Notes under the pieces: generated by a model
What the model saw: the letters and a program-made list of their open reading frames with translations, nothing else
Database searches by the model: none
Told to the model about the DNA's origin: nothing
Shown: positions 41,355-49,454 of the stretch, piece after piece
How positions within the stretch are numbered: position 1 is the stretch's first letter
Layout of the letters: each line of letters begins with the position of its first letter
From: Streptomyces glaucescens
GTDB lineage: Bacteria > Actinomycetota > Actinomycetes > Streptomycetales > Streptomycetaceae
DNA length: 64,000 bases
Direction of reading: 5' to 3'
Assembly: GCF_000761215.1 (NCBI RefSeq)
Contig: NZ_CP009438.1
Span: 4,233,001-4,297,000, forward strand
Translations under genes and position numbers: made by a program

Positions 41355-41372
41355 GCAGATGCACGTGCACGG
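41355..41372 (-). promoter_or_regulatory. 18-mer element upstream of the ATPase gene
   Basis: On the minus strand CCGTGCACGTGCATCTGC, identical to 40332-40349, 85 bp before ATG 41269; a second GCATCTGC follows 4 bp later. Similar distance and same orientation relative to the gene as at DUF397. The remainder of the 41270-41598 gap is AT-richer promoter-type DNA without a gene. Confidence 0.7.
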
Positions 41373-41598
41373 GACCGAATTAGTCCCACCCGTACCATTT
41401 CTTGGCCATTTTTTCCGCCATCTTCCTGTCGTACCCGTCATCTTCTCGACGTTCGGGTGCCGTCCGGGCGTCGCTTCGGTACGCCCTCCTGCCCGCAATC
41501 TTTGGCTTCTTTCCGTCTGTGTAATCGGACGAGTACAGCTCGGAGTGTTTTAGTGGCAGACTGCGGGCCCGGGAAGACGGTTGGGGAGGCTGGCGAAC

Positions 41599-42459
41599 GT
41601 GAGCGCGGGAGAGCCCGGATCGGTGGTGCGGCGGATGCTGCTCGGCTCGCAACTCAGGCGACTGCGCGAGGCGCGCGGCATCACCCGCGAGGCGGCGGGT
41701 TACCACATCCGTGCCTCCGAGTCGAAGATCAGCCGGATGGAGCTGGGCCGGGTGAGCTTCAAGACGAGAGACGTCGAGGACCTGCTGACGCTGTACGGCA
41801 TCACGGACGAGAACGAGCGCGGCTCCCTGGTCTCGCTCGCCCGCGAGGCCAACGTCGCCGGCTGGTGGCACAGCTACTCCGACGTGCTGCCGAGCTGGTT
41901 CCCCACCTACGTCGGCCTGGAGGGCGCCGCGTCCCTGATCCGCGCCTACGAGGTGCAGTTCGTGCACGGTCTGCTGCAGACCGAGGAGTACGCCCGCGCG
42001 GTGGTGCGGCGCGGCATGAAGGGCGCGAGCGAGGCCGACGTCGAGCGCCGCGTGGCACTGCGCCTGGAGCGGCAGAAGCACCTCGTCGCGGAGAACGCCC
42101 CCGACTTCCACATCGTCCTCGACGAGGCCGCCCTGCGCCGCCCCTACGGCGACCGCGAGGTGATGCGCGGCCAGCTCCAGCACCTCATCGAGATCTCCGA
42201 GCGCCCCAACGTACGGCTGCAGATCATGCCGTTCAGCTTCGGCGGGCACTCCGGCGAGAGCGGTGCGTTCACCATCCTCAGCTTCCCGGAGTCCGACCTG
42301 TCGGACGTGGTCTACCTGGAGCAGCTGACCAGCGCCCTCTACCTGGACAAGGCGGAGGACGTCGCCCAGTACGAGACGGCGCTGAAGGAGCTCCAGCAGG
42401 ACAGCCCCGGCCCCGCCGAGAGCCGCGACCTCCTGCGGGGGCTGCTCCAACTCTCCTGA
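41599..42459 (+). CDS. XRE-family regulator with DUF5753 domain (WhiJ-like)
   Basis: 286 residues. The HTH is LGSQLRRLREARGITREAAGYHIRASESKISRMELG (about 15-50). The DUF5753 domain follows (SWFPTYVGLEGAASLIRAYEVQFVHGLLQTEEYARAV ... IQIMPF-type strands LQIMPFSFGGHSG ... VYLEQLTSALYLD). GTG 41599 is 9 nt after GGGAGG. It is the presumed DNA-binding partner of the DUF397 and ATPase genes and may bind the shared 18-mer. Confidence 0.9.
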   Translation: MSAGEPGSVVRRMLLGSQLRRLREARGITREAAGYHIRASESKISRMELGRVSFKTRDVEDLLTLYGITDENERGSLVSLAREANVAGWWHSYSDVLPSWFPTYVGLEGAASLIRAYEVQFVHGLLQTEEYARAVVRRGMKGASEADVERRVALRLERQKHLVAENAPDFHIVLDEAALRRPYGDREVMRGQLQHLIEISERPNVRLQIMPFSFGGHSGESGAFTILSFPESDLSDVVYLEQLTSALYLDKAEDVAQYETALKELQQDSPGPAESRDLLRGLLQLS

Positions 42460-42551
42460 GACACCGGCCAACTGCGGTGCGGCACAAGTACGATGACGAC
42501 CGATCAGGTGCGTCTGGCTGCCCGCGCCCGCGGCAGGGATTGAGGGATCAC

Positions 42552-44012
42552 ATGTCGTCCTACTTCACCGACCTGGCCCAGCAGTACATCGACGGCGAGT
42601 GGCGGCCCGGAACCGGCTCCTGGGACATCATCGACTTCAATCCGTACGACAGCGAGAAGCTGGCCTCGATCACCATAGCCACCGCCGACGAGATAGATCA
42701 GGCATACCGGGCCGCCGAACGCGCCCAGCGGGACTGGGCCCGCGCGGGCGCCTTCGCCCGCCGCGCGGTGCTGGAGAAGGCGCTGCGGCTGGTCGAGGAA
42801 CGTGAGGCGGAGATCGGCGACGCGATCGTCGCCGAGCTGGGCGGCACCCGCGTGAAGGCCGCCTTCGAACTGCACCTCGCCAAGGAGTTCCTGCGCGAGG
42901 CCGCCGCGCTCGCCACGCGCCCCGAGCACCGGCTGATCCCCTCGCCCGACCCCGCCAAGGAGAACCGCCTGCACCGCGTACCGGTCGGCGTCGTCGGGGT
43001 CATCAGCCCCTTCAACTTCCCCTTCCTGCTGTCGCTGAAGTCCGTGGCGCCCGCCCTGGCGCTCGGCAACGCCGTGGTCCTCAAGCCGCACCAGGACACC
43101 CCGGTCACCGGCGGCACCCTGGTCGCCAGGATCTTCGAGGACGCGGGCCTCCCGGCCGGTGCGCTGAACGTCGTGGTCACCGACATAGCCGAGATCGGCG
43201 ACGCCTTCATCGAGCACCCGGTGCCCAAGGTCATCTCCTTCACCGGCTCCGACGCGGTCGGCCGGCACGTCGCCACCGTCTGCGCCGCGCGGTTCAAGCG
43301 GGCCGTCCTGGAGCTGGGCGGCAACAGCGCGCTGGTCGTCCTCGACGACGCCGACCTCGACTACGCGGTCGACGCGGCCGTCTTCAGCCGCTACGTCCAC
43401 CAGGGCCAGGTCTGCATGGCCGCCAACCGCGTCCTCGTGGACCGCTCGGTCGCGGACGAGTTCACCGAGAAGTTCGTCGCCAAGGTCAGGTCCCTGAAGG
43501 TGGGCGACCCGCGCGACCCGCAGACCGTCATCGGCCCGGTCATCAACTCCTCCCAGGCCGAGTCGCTGTCCGGCGCGGTGGAGCAGGCGGTCGCCGAGGG
43601 CGCCACGGCCCTGCTGCGCGGCACGGTGCGCGACAACCTGGTCGAGCCGTCCGTGCTGACCGACGTGCCCGCGGGCTCCCCGATCCTGCGCCAGGAGCTC
43701 TTCGGCCCGGTCGCCCTGCTCATCCCGTTCGACGACGAGGAGGAGGCCGTACGCCTGGTCAACGACACCCCGTACGGCCTCAGCGGCGCCGTCCACACCG
43801 GTGACGTGCAGCGCGGCGTCCGCTTCGCCGAGCGCGTCGACACCGGCATGTTCCACGTCAACGACGGCACCGTCCACGACGAGCCCCTCGTCCCCTTCGG
43901 CGGCGAGAAGCACTCCGGTGTGGGCCGGCTGAACGGCGAGTCGACCCTCGACGCCTTCACCACCCTGAAGTGGATCTCGGTGCAGCACGGGCGCAGCAGG
44001 TTCCCCTTCTGA
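42552..44012 (+). CDS. NAD(P)-dependent aldehyde dehydrogenase
   Basis: 486 residues of the ALDH superfamily. FNFPFLLSLKSVAPALALGNAVVLKP forms the cofactor-binding strand, ISFTGSDAVG the turn, Glu254 (LELGGNSALVV) the general base and Cys288 (GQVCMAANR) the nucleophile. The N-terminus (YFTDLAQQYIDGEW) and C-terminus resemble benzaldehyde/vanillin dehydrogenases, but the substrate is not determined by the sequence. ATG with GAGGG upstream. Monocistronic by context. Confidence 0.92.
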   Translation: MSSYFTDLAQQYIDGEWRPGTGSWDIIDFNPYDSEKLASITIATADEIDQAYRAAERAQRDWARAGAFARRAVLEKALRLVEEREAEIGDAIVAELGGTRVKAAFELHLAKEFLREAAALATRPEHRLIPSPDPAKENRLHRVPVGVVGVISPFNFPFLLSLKSVAPALALGNAVVLKPHQDTPVTGGTLVARIFEDAGLPAGALNVVVTDIAEIGDAFIEHPVPKVISFTGSDAVGRHVATVCAARFKRAVLELGGNSALVVLDDADLDYAVDAAVFSRYVHQGQVCMAANRVLVDRSVADEFTEKFVAKVRSLKVGDPRDPQTVIGPVINSSQAESLSGAVEQAVAEGATALLRGTVRDNLVEPSVLTDVPAGSPILRQELFGPVALLIPFDDEEEAVRLVNDTPYGLSGAVHTGDVQRGVRFAERVDTGMFHVNDGTVHDEPLVPFGGEKHSGVGRLNGESTLDAFTTLKWISVQHGRSRFPF

Positions 44013-44134
44013 GCCTTCCGGCCGCCTCCGGGCACGCGGCCGCCGATCCGGGCGCTTCTAGGCCAGGATCTGACCTCGATGCCCCGTACCTTCATCTGTG
44101 TCAGGCGAAAGCCCCCGATGAAAGGCGGTCCGAC

Positions 44135-44686
44135 ATGGTCACCCACGTGCGCGCGGAAGCCCACGGCGACGAGCGCGGAGCGCTGCTCGCCTTCCTGGCG
44201 GAGCAGCGCGGCGGCATCCGGCGGGCGGTGCTCGGACTGACCGACGAGCAGGCGTCCTCGCACCCCAGCGCGAGCGAGCTGAGCCTTGCCGGGCTGGTCA
44301 AGCATGTCGCCGAGGTGGAGCAGTTCTGGATTGCGCTGGCCCAGGGCGAGCCGCCGGCCGTCCAGCGCGACCGGTCGAACTGGCACGAGTGCTTCCAGCT
44401 GGTCGACGGCGAGACCCTCGCCGACCAGCTGGCGTACTGGGAGAAGGTCGCCGCCGAGACGGAGGCGTTCATCCGCGCGGTGCCCAGCCTGGACGACACC
44501 TTCGACCTTCCGGACCAGCCGTGGTTCCCCAAGGAGGCCGTCTCGATGCGCTGGCTGTGTCTCCACCTCATCCGCGAGACCGCCCGTCACGCGGGCCACG
44601 CCGACATCATCCGCGAGTCGCTGGACGGCAAGACCGCCTTCGAGCTGGTCGCCCTCGCCGAGCAGGCGGACGCCGCGGGATCCTGA
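44135..44686 (+). CDS. DinB-family (DUF664) protein
   Basis: 183 residues. Four-helix DinB fold: GLVKHVAEVEQFWI with the first metal His, and LCLHLIRETARHAGHADIIRE with the His pair. Members bind a metal and many are thiol (mycothiol or bacillithiol) transferases; others are uncharacterised. Likely a mycothiol-dependent enzyme in this host. Confidence 0.85.
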   Translation: MVTHVRAEAHGDERGALLAFLAEQRGGIRRAVLGLTDEQASSHPSASELSLAGLVKHVAEVEQFWIALAQGEPPAVQRDRSNWHECFQLVDGETLADQLAYWEKVAAETEAFIRAVPSLDDTFDLPDQPWFPKEAVSMRWLCLHLIRETARHAGHADIIRESLDGKTAFELVALAEQADAAGS

Positions 44687-44733
44687 TCCGGGCAGCGTGA
44701 CACGGGGCCCGGCCCCCGGTCCCCGCCTGAGGC

Positions 44734-44764
44734 TTGCACCTCACGCGACGTGATGCCGCAGCGT
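44734..44764 (+). promoter_or_regulatory. tipA-type MerR promoter (19-bp spacer) with dyad
   Basis: -35 TTGCAC (44734-44739) and -10 CAGCGT (44759-44764) are 19 bp apart, the long spacer of MerR-activated promoters. The spacer holds TCACG-CGA-CGTGA (44741-44753). The sequence closely resembles the S. lividans tipA promoter, and the leader to GTG 44792 has AGGGAG. Confidence 0.9.
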
Positions 44765-44791
44765 GGACGGCGTACCGAGAAGGGAGCGGAA

Positions 44792-45553
44792 GTGGGCTAC
44801 TCCGTGGGACAGGTCGCCGGATTCGCCGGAGTGACGGTGCGCACCCTGCACCACTACGACGAGATCGGGCTGCTCGTGCCCAGCGAGCGCAGCCACGCGG
44901 GCCACCGGCGTTACAACGACGCCGACCTCGACCGGCTGCAGCGGATCCTGTTCTACCGGGAGCTCGGCTTTCCGCTCGACGAGGTCGCCGTCCTGCTCGA
45001 CGACCCGGACGCGGACCCGCAGGCCCACCTGCGCAGGCAGCACGAGCTGCTGACCGCCCGGATCGAGAAGCTGCGGAAGATGGCGGCGGCCGTGGAGCAC
45101 GCCATGGAGGCACGCAAGATGGGGATCGATCTCACGCCCGAGGAGAAGTTCGAGGTGTTCGGGGACTTCGACCCGGACCGGTACGAGGACGAGGTCCGGC
45201 AGCGCTGGGGCGACACCGACGCCTACCGGGAGTCCCGGCGCCGGACCGCCTCCTACACGAAGGAGGACTGGAAGCGGCTGACCCGCGAGATGGACGCCAT
45301 CCACCACCGGATGGCCGAGCTGCTCGACGGGGGCGTCCCCGCCGACTCCGAGGCCGCCATGGACGTGGCCGAGGAGCACCGCAGGTTCATCTGCGGCGGC
45401 TACTACGAGTGCTCGCACGAGATGCACGCCCACCTCGGGCGGATGTACGTCGACGACCCGCGGTTCACCGCGACGTACGACAACATCCGGTCCGGGCTGG
45501 CCGTGTACCTGCGCGACGCGATCGAGGCGAACACCGCCCGCCACGGGGGGTGA
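44792..45553 (+). CDS. tipA: thiopeptide-responsive MerR regulator TipA
   Basis: 253 residues, same length as TipAL. MerR HTH YSVGQVAGFAGVTVRTLHHYDEIGLL, coiled coil (about 75-110) and the TipAS drug-binding domain starting MGIDLTPEEKFEVFGDFDPD. Of the two cysteines studied in TipAS (207 and 214), Cys207 is kept (YYECSHEM) but position 214 is His (MHAHLG). An additional Cys201 is present. In S. lividans an internal start yields TipAS; the equivalent ATG would be Met110. It is autoregulated by its own MerR-type promoter. Whether it still binds thiostrepton covalently is doubtful. Confidence 0.92.
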   Translation: MGYSVGQVAGFAGVTVRTLHHYDEIGLLVPSERSHAGHRRYNDADLDRLQRILFYRELGFPLDEVAVLLDDPDADPQAHLRRQHELLTARIEKLRKMAAAVEHAMEARKMGIDLTPEEKFEVFGDFDPDRYEDEVRQRWGDTDAYRESRRRTASYTKEDWKRLTREMDAIHHRMAELLDGGVPADSEAAMDVAEEHRRFICGGYYECSHEMHAHLGRMYVDDPRFTATYDNIRSGLAVYLRDAIEANTARHGG

Positions 45554-45608
45554 GCCCATGGTCCCGGCCCGGGAGACACCCCCCGGGGGAGTCCTTCCCC
45601 CGGGCGGG

Positions 45609-45974
45609 CTACTCCCGGGCCAGGACCACCGCCGTGCCGTACGCGCACACCTCGGTGCCGACGTCCGCGGCCTCCGTCACATCGAACCGGAACGCCAGCA
45701 CCCCGTTGGCCCCACGCGCGCGTGCCTGCTCCACCAGCCGCTCCATGGCCTGGTTGCGGGTCTCCACCAGTGTCTTGGTGAGCCCCCTCAGCTCACCTCC
45801 GACCAGCGACTTCAGGCCGGCGCCGATCTGGCTGCCCAGGTGCCGGGAGCGCACGGTGAGCCCGAAGACCTCTCCGATGACCCGCTCCACGCGGTATCCC
45901 GGCACGTCGTTCGCCGTCACCACCAGTACGTCCGACTGCGGAACCTGACCGCCGCCGTAGTCTTCGATGCCCAT
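45609..45974 (-). CDS. YbjQ/UPF0145 family protein
   Basis: 121 residues. MGIEDYGGGQVPQSDVLVVTAND..., then VIGEVFGLTVRSRHLGSQIGAGLKSLVGGELRGLTKTLVETRNQAMERL and ARARGANGVLAFRFD, the full YbjQ domain. A pentameric heavy-metal-binding-like fold with unknown role. Located beside tipA as in S. coelicolor. Confidence 0.9.
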   Translation of the reverse strand: MGIEDYGGGQVPQSDVLVVTANDVPGYRVERVIGEVFGLTVRSRHLGSQIGAGLKSLVGGELRGLTKTLVETRNQAMERLVEQARARGANGVLAFRFDVTEAADVGTEVCAYGTAVVLARE

Positions 45975-46114
45975 GCCCCACAGCTTTCTCCCACTCGGCG
46001 CACGGTGCATCCTGGAGGGGGCCGGTGGAACCCGGGGCGGGCGCGCGGCGTTGATAGCTTTGTCCGGCCGAACTGGACGCCGCACCTCCCTTCACCCCTC
46101 AGGAGCCCGGAATC

Positions 46115-47113
46115 GTGACGACGCTCGCTCTCGGACCCAGCTGGCTGGATCCGAACTACCTGCTCGACACCTTCGGGATCTGGGGCCTGCTCCTCATCGT
46201 CTTCGCCGAGTCCGGCCTGCTCATCGGCTTCTTCCTGCCCGGTGACTCGCTGCTGTTCACCGCGGGCCTGCTGATCACCTCCAAGCAGCTGGACTTCCCC
46301 CTGTGGGCGGCCATCGTGCTGATCTGCGTCGCCGCCATCGTCGGTGACCAGGTGGGCTACATGTTCGGCAAGAAGGTCGGACCCGCGCTCTTCACCCGCC
46401 CCGACTCCCGCTTCTTCAAGCAGGAGAACGTCACCAAGGCCCACGAGTTCTTCGAGAAGTACGGCCCGAAGTCCCTGGTCCTGGCCCGTTTCGTGCCCAT
46501 CGTGCGCACCTTCACGCCGATCATCGCCGGCGTCAGCGGCATGCGGTACCGGTCCTTCCTGATCTTCAACGTCGTCGGCGGCGTCCTCTGGGGCGCGGGC
46601 GTCACCCTGCTCGGCTCCTGGCTGGGCAACATCGACTTCGTCAAGAAGAACATCGAGGCGATCCTGATCCTGATCGTCCTGATCTCGGTCGTCCCGATCA
46701 TCATCGAGTTCTGGCGCGCCCGCTCCCAGAACAAGAAGGCCGCGCGGCAGGAGCCCGCCGGGACCCCGCAGCACCCGTACCGGGCCCAGCCGCAGCAGCA
46801 GCCCGCGTACCCGGTCATGGACGACGCCACCACGCAGCTGCGGCGCATCCCCCCGGCCGAGCAGCAGCAGCCGTACCCCCAGCAGAACCAGCCGCAGTAC
46901 CCGCAGCAGCAGTACGGCTACGACCCGCAGGGCCACGACCAGCGCGCCTACGGCCGGCCGGCCTACGACGGGCAGGGCCACGACGAGCAGTACTCCCAGC
47001 AGGGCCACGACCAGCGGGGCCACGGCGGGCAGTACCCCCAGCAGCAGCCGCACACCGACAGCCAGTACCCGCAGCAGCAGCCCTACCCGTACGACCGGAA
47101 CCAGGGCTACTGA
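46115..47113 (+). CDS. DedA-family membrane protein with Gln/Tyr/Pro-rich tail
   Basis: 332 residues. The DedA core (about 1-205) has ESGLLIGFFLPGDSLLFTAG, the conserved FARFVPIVRTFTPIIAGVSGM (here LARFVPIVR...) and several membrane helices. Family members flip or transport phospholipids such as undecaprenyl phosphate and phosphatidylethanolamine. About 120 C-terminal residues are low complexity with many Gln, Tyr and Pro (QPQYPQQQYGYDPQGHDQ). GTG start with AGGAG. Confidence 0.9.
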   Translation: MTTLALGPSWLDPNYLLDTFGIWGLLLIVFAESGLLIGFFLPGDSLLFTAGLLITSKQLDFPLWAAIVLICVAAIVGDQVGYMFGKKVGPALFTRPDSRFFKQENVTKAHEFFEKYGPKSLVLARFVPIVRTFTPIIAGVSGMRYRSFLIFNVVGGVLWGAGVTLLGSWLGNIDFVKKNIEAILILIVLISVVPIIIEFWRARSQNKKAARQEPAGTPQHPYRAQPQQQPAYPVMDDATTQLRRIPPAEQQQPYPQQNQPQYPQQQYGYDPQGHDQRAYGRPAYDGQGHDEQYSQQGHDQRGHGGQYPQQQPHTDSQYPQQQPYPYDRNQGY

Positions 47114-47147
47114 AAGCACCCGCCCGCACGGGGCGCCGGGGCCGGCG

Positions 47148-48773
47148 TCAGAATCCCCGCGTCCGCTTGGCCGCCTTGCGCCCGCGGCCGGCGCCCCGCA
47201 GGAACATCCGGGACACCTCCGACCCGAGGTTCACCCCGATGGCGATGGCCATCGCCAGCGCCGCCGCCTTGGTCAGCGACCCCAGCCCCCCGTCGACATC
47301 GTTCTGCGCGATCGCCAGCAGCCCGAAGTAGGTGGCCGAACCCGGCAGCAGCGGCCCGATCGCCGCGGTCGTGTACGGCAGCGCCGACGCGTACCGGTAC
47401 CGCGACATGAGCTGCCCGAACAACCCGACCAGACCCGCCGCCACCGCCGTGGAGGCCACCGGCGACAGACCGCCGGTGTAGTGCATGGCGCCGTAGACCA
47501 CCCACGCGACACCGCCGTTGAGGGTCACCGCGAGCACGGTGGACCGTTCCTGCTGGAGCAGCACGGCGAACGTCAGCGACAGCAGCATCGACGCGCCGGT
47601 CTGCACCAGCGGCTGCTCCCGGCTGCCCAGCGCGGCCTCAGGGTTGAGCTGGGCCCCGAGCTGCACACCGAAGTACAGCACCACCAGCACGCCGACCACG
47701 ATGCCGACGAAGAAGTACAGGACCTCCAGCAGCCGCGCCGCCGCGGTGATGTAGAAGCCGGTCAGCCCGTCCTGCACGCCCGCCACCAGCGCCCGCCCCG
47801 GCAGCAGCGCGAACAGCCCACCGGTGATCACGGCGGACGCCGCCACATCGACGTGCGCGACGGTGAGCGCCACCCCGATCGCGGCGGGCGGCATCGCGGC
47901 GACCGTGAACTGGTAGAACTCCGGCAGCCCGCGCCCAGCGCACAGCCAGGCCAGGCGGTCGCCGAGCATCGCGCCCAGCGCCGCCGCGACGAACACGATC
48001 AGGTCACCGCCGACCAGCACCGAGGCCGCGCCCGCGAGCAGCCCGCTCGCCGAGGTCAGCACCCAGGTCGGGTACGGGTGCCGGTTGCGGCGGATCTCGG
48101 CGAGCCGCCGGTAGGCCTCCTCCAGGGAGATCTGCGTCTCCGGGTCGCTGAGATCGTCGACGAGCTGGAAGACGGCCGCGAGCCGCGTGTAGTCCGTCCC
48201 CCGCCGCCGCACGGTCCGCGCCGCCGACACCGGATCGTCGACCAGGGACGGCTGGTACGAGATCGACAGCAGCGTGAAGGTGACGTTCGGCTCGCAGCGG
48301 TCCAGGCCGTACGACCGGCACACCGCGAACATCGCCGCCTCGACGTCCTCCGCGCCCTCACCGCCCGCCAGCAGCAGCTCCCCGATGCGCAGCGTCAGGT
48401 CCAGCACGCGCGGAACGGCCGGGCCGCCCTCCTCCGCCTTCTGCACCGGCTCCGGCGCGGGCCGCTCGGTCACCGGCATGCGCAGCATCGTGCGCATCCG
48501 GTCCTGCCACGGCGCGTCCTTGGTCAGGCTGACCGCCGGTATCCCGGCGGCCGGGGTGAACGCGGGCGCCTCCCGGGCGCTGTAGGTGCTGGGCGGGACG
48601 AACGCCGACCCCTCGTACTCCGCGCCCGCCGGATGCGGGACGTCCAGGCCGACGGGGAGCGCGAACTCGGACGTCGTCTCCGACTCGCTGTCCCCGACCT
48701 CGACCCCGGCGGGCGGCGTGAACGCCATCCTCGCCTCGTCCGACTGCGGCTTGCGGTCCTCCGCGTCCGTCAC
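47148..48773 (-). CDS. threonine/serine exporter family protein (ThrE)
   Basis: 541 residues. A soluble N-terminus of about 160 residues precedes DUF1212 (LDLTLRIGELLLAGGEGAEDVEAAM; CEPNVTFTLLSISY) and about ten membrane helices ending in the second ThrE domain (ALPYTTAAIGPLLPGSATYFGLL). Corynebacterial ThrE exports Thr and Ser; the substrate here is inferred. GTG 48773 has AGGGAG 8 nt upstream. Confidence 0.9.
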   Translation of the reverse strand: MTDAEDRKPQSDEARMAFTPPAGVEVGDSESETTSEFALPVGLDVPHPAGAEYEGSAFVPPSTYSAREAPAFTPAAGIPAVSLTKDAPWQDRMRTMLRMPVTERPAPEPVQKAEEGGPAVPRVLDLTLRIGELLLAGGEGAEDVEAAMFAVCRSYGLDRCEPNVTFTLLSISYQPSLVDDPVSAARTVRRRGTDYTRLAAVFQLVDDLSDPETQISLEEAYRRLAEIRRNRHPYPTWVLTSASGLLAGAASVLVGGDLIVFVAAALGAMLGDRLAWLCAGRGLPEFYQFTVAAMPPAAIGVALTVAHVDVAASAVITGGLFALLPGRALVAGVQDGLTGFYITAAARLLEVLYFFVGIVVGVLVVLYFGVQLGAQLNPEAALGSREQPLVQTGASMLLSLTFAVLLQQERSTVLAVTLNGGVAWVVYGAMHYTGGLSPVASTAVAAGLVGLFGQLMSRYRYASALPYTTAAIGPLLPGSATYFGLLAIAQNDVDGGLGSLTKAAALAMAIAIGVNLGSEVSRMFLRGAGRGRKAAKRTRGF

Positions 48774-48877
48774 GTGCAGTGCTCCCTGTACGACACCTCC
48801 GGTACCCCAGTATGCGCGCACATGACGAACGGGCCGCACGCACACGCGTACGGCCCGTCTACCCAGCGAGGGGCAGG

Positions 48878-49369
48878 TCAGTGACCGCCCTGCTCCTTGA
48901 AGCGCTTGTAGGACCGCTCGATCTCGGCCTCGGCGTCCGTACGGCCCACCCAGTTGGCGCCCTCGACCGACTTGCCGGGCTCCAGGTCCTTGTACACCTC
49001 GAAGAAGTGCTGGATCTCCAGGCGGTCGAACTCGGACACGTGGTGGATGTCGCGCAGGTGCTCCACCCGCGGGTCCGTGGCCGGGACGCACAGCAGCTTG
49101 TCGTCGCCGCCGGCCTCGTCGGTCATCCGGAACATGCCGATCGCCCGGCAGCGGATGAGGCAGCCGGGGAAGGTCGGCTCGTCCAGGATGACCAGCGCGT
49201 CCAGCGGGTCACCGTCCTCGCCGAGGGTGTTCTCGACGAAGCCGTAGTCCGTCGGGTACGCCGTCGACGTGAACAGACGGCGGTCCAGGCGGATCCGACC
49301 GGTCTCGTGGTCCACCTCGTACTTGTTGCGCGAACCCTTCGGAATCTCGATCGTGACGTCGAACTCCAC
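48878..49369 (-). CDS. ppa: soluble inorganic pyrophosphatase
   Basis: 163 residues, nearly identical to S. coelicolor Ppa as I recall it: VEFDVTIEIPKGSRNKYEVD and the metal-binding signature DGDPLDALVI. It hydrolyses cytosolic pyrophosphate. GTG 49369 is preferred because GGAGGAG lies 6 nt upstream; the longer ORF to 49393 includes that ribosome site. Confidence 0.97.
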   Translation of the reverse strand: MEFDVTIEIPKGSRNKYEVDHETGRIRLDRRLFTSTAYPTDYGFVENTLGEDGDPLDALVILDEPTFPGCLIRCRAIGMFRMTDEAGGDDKLLCVPATDPRVEHLRDIHHVSEFDRLEIQHFFEVYKDLEPGKSVEGANWVGRTDAEAEIERSYKRFKEQGGH

Positions 49370-49454
49370 CGGTGGCTCCTCCATGATCAGCACACAGTCT
49401 TGGTGGTTAAGTGTCCCTCACGCAGGTGTGTGATCGCGAAAGGGGCTGGTGGTC

